Positions 22,196 through 29,114 of a DNA stretch of 29,167 bases are shown piece after piece. Position numbers and translations under genes: made by a program. This DNA comes from Collinsella sp. (GTDB taxonomy: Bacteria; Actinomycetota; Coriobacteriia; Coriobacteriales; Coriobacteriaceae): the NCBI GenBank assembly GCA_019414025.1, contig DXMU01000051.1:1-29167 (forward strand). The letters run 5' to 3'. The notes beneath the pieces were generated by a model, which worked only from the letters and a program-made list of their open reading frames with translations, did no database searches and had not been told where the DNA came from. The first letter of the stretch is position 1. Each line of letters begins with the position of its first letter.

Positions 22196-23410
22196 CTAGC
22201 AGGTCGGATACTCGCCCTCCCAGACGATGCGACGGTACTGATCCGGATCGGTGTCGCCCTCGGTGGAGAAGCAGAGCACGGAGCTCGTCTTGTCCAGGCC
22301 GATGAGCTCCTTGAGCTCGGCGTACTCGGGATCGAGCATAAGGGTCTCGACCAGACCGGTGGTCACGGCGCCGGACTCGCCGGAGATAACGCGCGGGTCG
22401 CCCTTCTCGGGAGCGCCCAGGGTGCGCATGCCGCGAGCGGTGACCCAGTCGGGGCAGGACACGAAGGCGGTGGTGTGGTTGCGCAGGATATCCCAACCCA
22501 GAATGTTGGGCTCGCCGCAGCACAGACCGGCCATGATGGAGGGCATGTCGCCGTCCACGATGCGCGGGTCGCCGTCGCCGGCGGCAGCGCCCTTGTACAG
22601 GCAGGCGGCCGGTGCGCACTCGACCACGACGAAGGTGGGCGGGTTATCGGGATACAGGTTGGTGAAGTAGCCCACCACGGCGCCGGCGAGCGAGCCTACG
22701 CCAGCCTGGACAAAGACGTGCGTCGGGCGGTTGATGGCCATCTCGCGCAGCTGCTCGGCAGCCTCGGAAGCCATGGTGCCGTAGCCCTCCATGATCCAGG
22801 ACGGGATCTTCTCGTAGCCCTCCCAGGCGGTGTCCTGAACGATGACGCCGCGCTCGCAGGCGTCGGCCTCGGCGGCGGCCATGCGCACGCACTCGTCGTA
22901 GTTGACCTCTTCGATGGTCACCGTGGCGCCCTCGGCGGCAATGTTATCGAAGCGGGGCTTGGTGGAACCCTTGGGCATGTGCACGACGGCCTTCTGGCCC
23001 AGCTTGTTGGCAGCCCATGCCACGCCGCGGCCATGGTTGCCGTCGGTGGCGGTAAAGAAGGTAGCCTGGCCAAAGTCCTCGGCCAGCTGATCGGAGGTCA
23101 GGTAATCGAAGGTGCAGTCGGCAACGTCCTTGCCGGTCTCGTCGGCAATGTAGTTGGCCATGGCAAACGATCCGCCCAGGACCTTAAAGGCGTTGAGGCC
23201 AAAGCGGTAGCTCTCGTCCTTAACGCACAGGTTGGACAGGCCCAGGCGCGCGGCCTGGCCATCCAGGCGGGCAAGCGGAGTGACGGTGTACTGGGGGAAC
23301 GACTGGTGGAAGGCGCGGGCCTTCTTCACGTGGTCGAGGCTCATGATTCCCAAGTGCTTATCATCGCTCTTGGGCATCGTGTTGCCCGCCCACTGGATCT
23401 TATCGGCCAT
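22196..23410 (-). CDS. ygeX: Diaminopropionate ammonia-lyase
   Basis: 404 aa. This PLP enzyme converts 2,3-diaminopropionate to pyruvate and two ammonia. It has the tryptophan-synthase-beta fold: the PLP lysine is K76 in LNAFKVLGG (72-80), TDGNHGRGVAW follows, and the glycine loop GVGSLAGAVVG binds the PLP phosphate. The SFPQYTVTPL segment (37-46) is typical. The ATG at 23410 has AAGGAG 8 bases upstream. It is the first gene of the ygeX-ygeY-ygeW series, divergent from a DauR/YheO-like regulator. The 277-bp shared region holds two perfect palindromes, and the leader has an additional TTCAGCC/GGCTGAA hairpin (23457-23485). It likely produces the end products of the pathway and may be the most tightly controlled gene. 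Confidence 0.94.
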   Translation of the reverse strand: MADKIQWAGNTMPKSDDKHLGIMSLDHVKKARAFHQSFPQYTVTPLARLDGQAARLGLSNLCVKDESYRFGLNAFKVLGGSFAMANYIADETGKDVADCTFDYLTSDQLAEDFGQATFFTATDGNHGRGVAWAANKLGQKAVVHMPKGSTKPRFDNIAAEGATVTIEEVNYDECVRMAAAEADACERGVIVQDTAWEGYEKIPSWIMEGYGTMASEAAEQLREMAINRPTHVFVQAGVGSLAGAVVGYFTNLYPDNPPTFVVVECAPAACLYKGAAAGDGDPRIVDGDMPSIMAGLCCGEPNILGWDILRNHTTAFVSCPDWVTARGMRTLGAPEKGDPRVISGESGAVTTGLVETLMLDPEYAELKELIGLDKTSSVLCFSTEGDTDPDQYRRIVWEGEYPTC

Positions 23411-23456
23411 ACGGTGAACTCCTTAAGTTCTCTCTTGCCGGCCCCCGCATACGCGT

Positions 23457-23485
23457 TTCAGCCCGATCCCATTCACACGGCTGAA
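23457..23485 (-). repeat. Inverted repeat in the ygeX leader
   Basis: TTCAGCC (23457-23463) and GGCTGAA (23479-23485) form a perfect 7-bp stem with a 15-base loop, about 47-75 bases upstream of the ygeX start. It could be a leader hairpin or a half-site pair; there is no T run. Confidence 0.4.
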
Positions 23486-23502
23486 CTTTTATGTGGATGC
23501 CA

Positions 23503-23517
23503 AACAAAAAGTTTGTT
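23503..23517. promoter_or_regulatory. Operator-like palindrome 1 (AACAAA-N3-TTTGTT)
   Basis: A perfect 6-3-6 palindrome upstream of ygeX, spacer AAG. A second copy with spacer TTG lies 51 bp away centre to centre. Only these two copies were found in the window. They probably bind the adjacent divergent regulator. Confidence 0.7.
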
Positions 23518-23553
23518 AGCACTGTTCTATCACACTTTTTGATTGGAAAACCT

Positions 23554-23568
23554 AACAAATTGTTTGTT
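23554..23568. promoter_or_regulatory. Operator-like palindrome 2 (AACAAA-N3-TTTGTT)
   Basis: The second perfect copy, spacer TTG, nearer the regulator gene. The 36 bp between the two sites should contain the ygeX promoter; no clean -35/-10 pair stands out. This fits a promoter that needs activation, or looping between the sites. Confidence 0.7.
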
Positions 23569-23687
23569 GCCGTAATCGGTACCTTTTCGCCGCCGAACGG
23601 TCACATAACACAGCGACGCTTTCGTTATTTGCGAACAAGTGGGGTTTATGGCACAGTGAGCCCAAACTAATTTTTAGGAAGGCACCC

Positions 23688-24341
23688 ATGACCCCCGCAC
23701 AGATTGAGTTCTACAAGCGCCTTGCACACGGCCTGGCGCTCCAATTTGGCCCCAACTGCGAAGTCGTCGTCCACGACCTGGAGACCGAGGACGTGGACCG
23801 CTCCATCGTAGTGATCGAAAACGGCCACGTCAGCGGGCGCAAACTGGGTGACGGCCCCAGCCATATCGTGTTTGAGTCCATGCACGAGGGCACCGCCGAC
23901 GTGCACGACCGCAAGCCGTACCTCACCAAAACCGCCGATGGCAAGCTGCTCAAGTCCTCGACGATCTTTATCCGCAACGATGAGGGCAAGCCTGTCGGCA
24001 TTTTGGGCATCAACTTTGACATTACGCTTATGAAGGCTTTTGAGCGTTCGCTCGACGCCTTTACCGGCACCGGCGGCACGGGCTATACCGAACCCGAGCC
24101 CATTACCAAGAACATCGGCGACCTGCTCGAAGACCTGCTGCACGAGTGCGAGCAGTTTGTGGGCAAGCCCGCGGCACTCATGACCAAAGACGAGCGCATT
24201 CGTGCCATTGGCTACCTCGACCGTCGCGGCGCCTTCCTCATTTCCAAGTCGAGCGAACGCGCCTGCGAGTTCTTTGGCATCTCCAAGTACAGCTTCTATA
24301 GCTACCTCAATGAGGCCAAGGCGGCGGCCGACGACAAGTAG
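23688..24341 (+). CDS. YheO/DauR-like PAS-HTH transcriptional regulator
   Basis: 217 aa. Residues about 5-115 form a YheO-like PAS domain (QFGPNCEVVVHDLE, then LKSSTIFIRNDEGKPVGILGINFD), which would sense a small ligand. Residues about 165-210 form the C-terminal helix-turn-helix of this family (TKDERIRAIGYLDRRGAFLI and ACEFFGISKYSFYSYLNEA). The linker is Gly/Thr/Pro-rich. The ATG at 23688 follows AGGAAGG. It is transcribed away from ygeX, and the shared region carries two perfect palindromes. It is likely the local regulator of the ygeX-ygeY-ygeW genes, responding to a pathway intermediate. Activation or repression cannot be told from sequence. Confidence 0.85.
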   Translation: MTPAQIEFYKRLAHGLALQFGPNCEVVVHDLETEDVDRSIVVIENGHVSGRKLGDGPSHIVFESMHEGTADVHDRKPYLTKTADGKLLKSSTIFIRNDEGKPVGILGINFDITLMKAFERSLDAFTGTGGTGYTEPEPITKNIGDLLEDLLHECEQFVGKPAALMTKDERIRAIGYLDRRGAFLISKSSERACEFFGISKYSFYSYLNEAKAAADDK

Positions 24342-24424
24342 GCACTCGCCTAGATTGTCCCTCCCCTTTTGGGCGCGAGTTCTGGAAAGCTCGAATCCAA
24401 GACCGAGCCGCTTGGGAAGTTCCA

Positions 24425-24430
24425 TATAAT
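24425..24430 (+). promoter_or_regulatory. Perfect -10 box of the following gene
   Basis: TATAAT at 24425-24430, about 35 bases upstream of the ATG at 24465. No good -35 hexamer lies at the right spacing. The leader would be about 28 bases. Confidence 0.5.
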
Positions 24431-24464
24431 CGATGTCATTAGTATTTCGAAAGGGTGGAACAGA

Positions 24465-25451
24465 ATGGCGTTGAGCAAGGCATCATGCACCGGTCGCGGA
24501 TTGATTCCGGCAATTGGTGGACATGTGCACCGCATGTTCGATGAGGGTGAAGACGACCTGTTTTCGCTGAGCCTTGACGACGTGATGGATGATCGCCCGT
24601 GGACCGCCGACGAACTCATGGGCGGTGGGGCTCGCCCGTCAAGCCCCAATCCCGCACTTGCGCCTAAGCCCGCATCTGCGCCAACTCCTGCGCAGCCGCC
24701 TGTTTCGACGCCCGCGTCTACGCCCGCACCCATTTCGGCGCCCACGCCCACTCCCCGCCCCGCAAGCGACCCATCCGAGACGGCGGCATTTCTCGCTGCA
24801 GCGACGCAGGGCAAATCGGCCGACAGCACCGTTATGTACAGCGCCCACCAGTTGCCTGTTCCTGCGGCACGCAAGCCTCCGGTCACAAGGCTCGATGAGC
24901 CCGTTGCCCATCAGGTTGCCTACGATTCCTGGGCTGCAGCCGATCTGGATGAGACCTCTACCGGCATGCCGGCGCTCGACGTTCCAGTTAACCCGCTTTT
25001 TGCCGCCAACACGAACGCCGCGGACTATGAGGGCGGTGCGGCATATTCCGATTATTCCGATGGCTATGCTGGCACCGATCGCATCGAGACCGAGGATTAT
25101 GGCAACGCATCGAGCGATTATCTCAACGACCCGTACGCTGCCACGCCTGCACCGGAATATGACCCGGAGGCCGCGTCCGCGCCGGCGTATACCAAAAGCA
25201 CGGGCGAAGAGCGCTTCGCCGATTATTACGCCGAGGAAAAGGCGCTGCGTTTCTCGGAATTTCCGCAGGCAGTCAAGGTTGCCTTTATCGCCATTGTCAT
25301 TGCCCTGCTCGGCGTCATTGCGTTTGAGGGATTCCGGCTGTTCTCCGGCCCCACCCAAGCGGAGTCGGAGACCCAGCAAAAAGAGGACGATAACGAGTAT
25401 CTGGACATCAACACCCTCAAGGGCGACCCCAACGACGGGGACGACGAGTAG
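24465..25451 (+). CDS. Proline/alanine-rich single-pass membrane protein of unknown function
   Basis: 328 aa, not recognised. Residues 1-55 are fairly conserved-looking and acidic (DDLFSLSLDDVMDD). Residues 56-103 are a low-complexity Pro/Ala/Thr/Ser stretch. Residues 185-262 are rich in Tyr, Asp and Ala (for example AYSDYSDGYAG). One hydrophobic segment at about 270-292 (VKVAFIAIVIALLGVIAF) is likely a membrane helix, leaving a short acidic tail outside. There is no signal peptide, so the long N-terminal part should be cytoplasmic. The ATG at 24465 follows AAAGGGTGG, and a TATAAT lies upstream. The C-terminal anchor with a disordered cytoplasmic domain suggests a scaffold or cell-envelope-linked role; this is only inference. 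Confidence 0.7.
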   Translation: MALSKASCTGRGLIPAIGGHVHRMFDEGEDDLFSLSLDDVMDDRPWTADELMGGGARPSSPNPALAPKPASAPTPAQPPVSTPASTPAPISAPTPTPRPASDPSETAAFLAAATQGKSADSTVMYSAHQLPVPAARKPPVTRLDEPVAHQVAYDSWAAADLDETSTGMPALDVPVNPLFAANTNAADYEGGAAYSDYSDGYAGTDRIETEDYGNASSDYLNDPYAATPAPEYDPEAASAPAYTKSTGEERFADYYAEEKALRFSEFPQAVKVAFIAIVIALLGVIAFEGFRLFSGPTQAESETQQKEDDNEYLDINTLKGDPNDGDDE

Positions 25452-25488
25452 CGAGGGTTAAGTGAGGGTCGGAAGAGTCGACGGCACG

Positions 25489-26811
25489 TTACGGCTCCAA
25501 AAGCCCTGCCATAAAGATGGGCAGATACAGCACGTCACCATCGCGGTGAAGATTACATTCCGCAAGTACCAGGGCGCGATCGATTCCGTAGCCCTTCGTT
25601 GTCAGTGCGTTATCGAGCGCCGCGTGGGACTTAAAGCTCTTGCCCGATTTGACCTCGATGGCAAACACTTCTCCATCGAACGTCTCTTCCACAAAATCGA
25701 GCTCACCGACCTTTTTGGACGTAAAGTAGCGCAATCTAAATCCATGAGCTTTGAGCTCTTGGGCAACGAAGCCCTCAAACGCCGCCCTCATGTTCATGCC
25801 AAAGGGGTCTTCCGCCTCCCCATCAAAAACGCCTTGGGCGACCCTTTTAGAATACGACGACATGAGCATTCCGGTGTCCAAGTAAAACAGCTTAAAGAGA
25901 TTTCGCTGCTCCCCCAATAAAAGGGGTGCCACGGGTGCCGTTACGTTATACACGGGAAGCGCGACACCCGCCTCCGAGAGCCAGAGAAAATGGTCTGTAA
26001 CCTGCGAAAAGCGCTTAACACCGTTAATCGATGACAGCTTGAATCGCTTGTTTTTGGAGCCTGCCTCGCTTGGAATCAAATCATAGATATCGCGAATAAC
26101 CAAGCGCAGCTCGGGCGGAGCGTACTTTGCGATGTCATCGCGATACAGGGCGTGAAGATCACGATGGATGTTTCGAACCTCGTCGACATTGCGCGTCGCC
26201 AAGAAGGAATTGACCGCGTCGGGCATGCCTCCCACCACCACATACTGATGGAACAGATCGAGCAAGCGGTCATACAGGTAGCCGGGAAGCTCCCCTTCAT
26301 CCTCTAGACAGCCCCTGAGCATGTCAGACACGCTGGCACCAACGCCATTTGCCCAGCAAAACTCCTCAAAGTCGAGCGGGTACATCTGGACCTGCTCGAC
26401 ATACCCCACCGGCAGGGAATCGATGCCCTCGAGCTCAACGCCAAGGAGCGATCCGGTAAGGATGTATCGAAAGTCGCCACGCTGGACCAGGTATTTGATA
26501 AACGTCACCGCGTTGGGGCATCGCTGCACCTCGTCGATAACCACGACGGTCTTGTTCGCAACCATCGGCTGCGTCGCAGCGATAGACATGCGCATAAGCA
26601 GGTCGTCCGCGCTTTTCGCCGCCAAAAACGAATCGCGCACGGACGCGTCGGCGATAAGGTCGAACGTCACGACATTTTCGAACGATTCGCTTGCAAAGAC
26701 GTTGACCAAATATGACTTTCCTACCTGTCGGGCGCCCTTGACCAAAAGAGCCTTGTTGGGCGACGAGGCAAGCCAAGATTCAAACCGTGCTTTCGCTTTT
26801 CTCTGCAGCAT
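25489..26811 (-). CDS. AAA_14/DUF4143 family ATPase
   Basis: 440 aa. The N-terminal AAA-type domain has Walker A GARQVGKS (26-33), Walker B VVVIDEVQ (89-96) and sensor-like LTGS (118-121). The C-terminal DUF4143 domain ends in a PD-(D/E)XK-like motif: ELDF (D372), then IEVKSG (E386, K388). These proteins are common and often horizontally acquired in gut bacteria; their role is unknown, and a nuclease-coupled ATPase is only a guess from the motif. I chose the ATG at 26811 with AGGGG 7 bases upstream. The frame stays open 39 codons further upstream through a 33-bp-phased repeat, but no ribosome site supports that start. It converges with the membrane-protein gene. Confidence 0.88.
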   Translation of the reverse strand: MLQRKAKARFESWLASSPNKALLVKGARQVGKSYLVNVFASESFENVVTFDLIADASVRDSFLAAKSADDLLMRMSIAATQPMVANKTVVVIDEVQRCPNAVTFIKYLVQRGDFRYILTGSLLGVELEGIDSLPVGYVEQVQMYPLDFEEFCWANGVGASVSDMLRGCLEDEGELPGYLYDRLLDLFHQYVVVGGMPDAVNSFLATRNVDEVRNIHRDLHALYRDDIAKYAPPELRLVIRDIYDLIPSEAGSKNKRFKLSSINGVKRFSQVTDHFLWLSEAGVALPVYNVTAPVAPLLLGEQRNLFKLFYLDTGMLMSSYSKRVAQGVFDGEAEDPFGMNMRAAFEGFVAQELKAHGFRLRYFTSKKVGELDFVEETFDGEVFAIEVKSGKSFKSHAALDNALTTKGYGIDRALVLAECNLHRDGDVLYLPIFMAGLLEP

Positions 26812-26850
26812 AAGCGCACCCCTTATTACGTGCTGTTTTAGCACTAGGAT

Positions 26851-26960
26851 ACACTTTTCCGTAGTTATTAGATGCTCATTTCGACACTTTTCCGAGGTTT
26901 TAAAGTGTGTATTACAACACTTTTCCATACTTTTATATGGGAAATTTCGACACTTTTTCG
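26851..26960. repeat. Four direct repeats at exact 33-bp spacing
   Basis: ACACTTTTCC starts at 26851, 26884 and 26917, and the variant ACACTTTTTC at 26950: exactly 33 bp each time, about three helical turns. Two of the first three units also end in ATTTCG. The first two units are followed by CG. The rest of each unit differs and is AT-rich. They lie 40-150 bp upstream of the ATPase start, in the region where its promoter should be. They look like an iteron or operator array. Confidence 0.8.
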
Positions 26961-26975
26961 ATTTTAAGCTTAACA

Positions 26976-27003
26976 GCGGGCGGCGAAAACAAACGCCGCC
27001 CGC
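26976..27003. repeat. 10-bp GC hairpin between divergent genes
   Basis: GCGGGCGGCG (26976-26985) and CGCCGCCCGC (26994-27003) are perfect inverted copies with loop AAAACAAA. No T run lies on either side. It sits between the repeat array and the promoter of the next plus-strand gene and may insulate the two. Confidence 0.5.
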
Positions 27004-27024
27004 GCGTCATTTCGCACGCGACGC

Positions 27025-27054
27025 TTGATTTCTGTCCGCGCGCGCTGATAGACT
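27025..27054 (+). promoter_or_regulatory. Candidate promoter for the 27180 gene
   Basis: TTGATT (27025-27030) and TAGACT (27049-27054) are 18 bp apart. The start would be near 27061, giving a leader of about 120 bases that is highly foldable. Confidence 0.4.
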
Positions 27055-27058
27055 CCAT

Positions 27059-27174
27059 CGTGCCCGCAAGGAGCGGGCGCGTTTTATCCAGAGTCGGGGT
27101 AGAGAGTTGGCTCCACGATCCCGACGCCAACCGGCCAAGAGGCACGGTGGCCCTGCCAACATCGATGAAAGGAG
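27059..27174 (+). ncRNA. Structured, pseudoknot-capable 5' leader (riboswitch-like candidate)
   Basis: The leader opens with a 9-bp hairpin (CGTGCCCGC/GCGGGCGCG around 27059-27081). A closing helix can form between TTTTATC (27082-27088) and GATGAAA (27164-27170), covering the start of the AAAGGAG ribosome site. Inside, GTCGGG (27093-27098) pairs with CCCGAC (27120-27125). GTTGGC (27106-27111), in that loop, can pair with GCCAAC at 27126-27131 or at 27155-27160, which gives a pseudoknot or two alternative states. The layout and the strings TTATCCAGAG, CCAACC and GGTG recall SAM-I/SAM-IV riboswitches, but the conserved CTAA joining segment is missing. Confidence 0.4.
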
Positions 27175-27179
27175 TCCGT

Positions 27180-27713
27180 ATGGACAATTTCTCTGTGCGC
27201 AGCGAGCGCAACTTCCACAACCTGACAGCCAAGCCAAAACGAATGCATCTTCTGGACAAGCAGAATGACTACGCCTCGGCCATGGTCAAGAGCAGCCTCT
27301 CCCACCAGATGCGCTTTACCGTGCAGGTGCTCGAGGAAGAGCTCTGCGTTGCCGGCAATCCGCATGTGCTGCAGATCAAGCTGCTCGGAGACGACTCGCG
27401 CGAGCCGTCGAGTTGGAAGCTGTTTGCAGACGGCACGTGCGTTGCGGACGGATCCGGCGCTTTTGTTATGGATGCTATCGACCAGGGCATGATACAAGCC
27501 TGTAAGACATGGGGAGATCACGACGCATTTGCCGACATCGCAGAGGCAATCGTTCTAAGCAAAGCTGCATTTGATATCAAGGAGCGCGCTTGTCAGATGC
27601 TTTCATATATCGCATGGACAGTTGGTCGGTTCCACGCCCAGCACCTGATCGAAGGCATGGTCGCCGCCGGGGTAGACCCGATGCTGGAAGATCTTCTCAG
27701 CGCTCCCGCGTAG
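27180..27713 (+). CDS. Hypothetical protein
   Basis: 177 aa, not recognised. The ATG at 27180 follows AAAGGAG by 5 bases; the frame is open further upstream but only the ATG has a ribosome site. No signal peptide, membrane segment or known motif is seen. It appears as a mixed alpha/beta soluble protein: a beta-rich stretch at about 50-95 (RFTVQVLEEELCV, VLQIKLLGDD, WKLFADGTCVADG) and helices to the end. It stands alone between the ATPase and the recombinase, behind a structured leader. It is probably cytoplasmic; no function is proposed. Confidence 0.7.
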   Translation: MDNFSVRSERNFHNLTAKPKRMHLLDKQNDYASAMVKSSLSHQMRFTVQVLEEELCVAGNPHVLQIKLLGDDSREPSSWKLFADGTCVADGSGAFVMDAIDQGMIQACKTWGDHDAFADIAEAIVLSKAAFDIKERACQMLSYIAWTVGRFHAQHLIEGMVAAGVDPMLEDLLSAPA

Positions 27714-28130
27714 ATTAATCGCACTATCGACAAAGATGCATCTTCCATAACGGCATGGGGCGTGCTCGCCTTGTACCGACCCCAACCAATCCCGTCGGCG
27801 CGACTGCAGTCTCGAACAACCACCGGCACCGTCCATCCGCACACGAGAGGCGATGGGCACAGGCGAACCCCTCAACCTCGCTATTCGTAAACTTCATCAG
27901 TGTTTCCACATCCCCATCAAAAGAATCCGAAAGACATCCCCCGTTAATAAAACGCTTCTGAACATATCACTCTGCAGGCAAAGCCGCACCGGAGTGATGC
28001 GGAGGTCTGCGCGGGGTTTCACGGGTTCCCTTGACGCGGCCCAGCGGAAGTGCCACCCGGCATCCCTTCCATAACGCACGGGTAAACAAAGGGAAATAGC
28101 GCCACCCACCGTGCAAGGAAGGACGCCACC
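27714..28130. other. 417-bp region without a convincing gene
   Basis: Short minus-strand frames here (for example 27724-27909) lack ribosome sites and recognisable content. Visible elements are a 7-bp inverted repeat ATCACTC/GAGTGAT (about 27965-27998) and, in the recombinase leader, GCACGG/CCGTGC (28077-28082 with 28112-28117). A good ribosome site, AAGGAAGG, precedes the recombinase ATG at 28131. The rest could be decayed coding sequence. Confidence 0.5.
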
Positions 28131-29114
28131 ATGGATCTCACGAAAACGGCTAGAGAAATTACCCGTCTCATGCTCCCCTACCTGACCACGCAGCAGAACC
28201 GCCAGCTCAAAAAGGTTTTATCGCACTGCCTTTTCGATGAAAGCCAATTAGCCGAAGACGGCGGCGGCGGTGAAAGCGAATCATTCCTGGATCTATTTCT
28301 GTCTGCAAAACGCCTCGAAGGCTGCTCGGATAGGACCATCTCCTACTACGAAACCACCATCAATAAAATGCTTGAATCATTCGATACGCCAGCTTGCGAC
28401 CTGGGAACCGAAGAGATTAGGTCCTATCTTTCCGACTATCAGCAAAAAGCCGGCGTCAGTCGCGTCACCGTCGACAATGTCCGAAGAATCATCTCAAGCT
28501 TCTACTCATGGCTCGAAGACGAGGACCATATCATTAAGAGCCCGGTAAGACGCATTAAAAGAGTCAAGGCTCCGCAGCCCATAAAGGAAACGTATAGCGA
28601 TGAAGTCGTTGAAATACTTTGCGATAACTGCGGGTCGCCCCGAAACCTTGCCCTGATCGACCTGTTGCGCTCCACGGGCATGCGTGTGGGTGAACTCGTC
28701 TCGTTGGACAGGAGCTCCATCGACACCATCAATCGTGAGTGCATCGTACACGGCAAGGGAAATAAGGACCGCATCGTCTATTTTGACGCAAAGACTAAAG
28801 TCCATATTGAGAATTACCTGTCAACCCGAATGGACAGCTCGGAAGCACTCTTCGTGTCGAGCAAGGCGCCACACGAGAGGCTGCAAATTGGCGGCGTCGA
28901 GGCGCTGCTTAGAAAACTGGGGCGCGAGCTTGATTTAGGAAGGGTCCACCCTCATAAGTTCAGAAGAACGCTTGCTACAAAGGCAATCGACAAAGGAATG
29001 CCCATCGAACAAGTCCAGGTGCTCCTTGGCCATAAAAAAATAGACACCACATTAAGGTACGCGATGGTCGACCAGCGCAACGTCAAAGCATCCCACCGCA
29101 GGTACCTAACTTAA
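28131..29114 (+). CDS. Tyrosine recombinase/integrase (XerC/D-like)
   Basis: 327 aa. It has an N-terminal SAM-like core-binding domain (about 48-135, with SDRTISYYETTINKML) and a C-terminal catalytic domain. All key residues are present: R185 (STGMRVGEL), K209 (HGKGNKDR), H275 and R278 (HPHKFRRT), H301 (LLGHKK) and nucleophile Y310 (TLRYAMV). The first 45 residues are an extra N-terminal extension ending in a Gly-rich linker. There is no phage or ICE gene nearby. At its 3' end the opposite strand reads as an HsdS fragment, so it more likely flips specificity-gene segments of a type I restriction system than chromosome dimers. The ATG at 28131 follows AAGGAAGG. Confidence 0.92.
   Translation: MDLTKTAREITRLMLPYLTTQQNRQLKKVLSHCLFDESQLAEDGGGGESESFLDLFLSAKRLEGCSDRTISYYETTINKMLESFDTPACDLGTEEIRSYLSDYQQKAGVSRVTVDNVRRIISSFYSWLEDEDHIIKSPVRRIKRVKAPQPIKETYSDEVVEILCDNCGSPRNLALIDLLRSTGMRVGELVSLDRSSIDTINRECIVHGKGNKDRIVYFDAKTKVHIENYLSTRMDSSEALFVSSKAPHERLQIGGVEALLRKLGRELDLGRVHPHKFRRTLATKAIDKGMPIEQVQVLLGHKKIDTTLRYAMVDQRNVKASHRRYLT

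Noticed and set aside
24342..24464. A terminator between the regulator and the membrane-protein gene
   Set aside because: Only a 6-bp ACTCGC/GCGAGT pair with a long loop and no T run was found.
26812..26928. A longer ATPase starting at 26928 with 11-residue repeats
   Set aside because: No ribosome site precedes that ATG, while the ATG at 26811 has one and begins right before the AAA domain. Kept as a possibility in the findings only.
26851..26960. A CRISPR array reading of the 33-bp repeats
   Set aside because: Only about 10 bp are conserved per unit, there are four units, and no cas genes lie nearby.
27059..27174. Firm call of a SAM-I riboswitch
   Set aside because: Some strings fit, but the conserved CTAA joining segment is missing and the gene has no methionine or SAM connection. 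Reported as an unclassified structured leader instead.
27724..27909. Small minus-strand frames downstream of the 27180 gene
   Set aside because: No ribosome site, no recognisable domain, and overlapping frames of similar length on the same strand.
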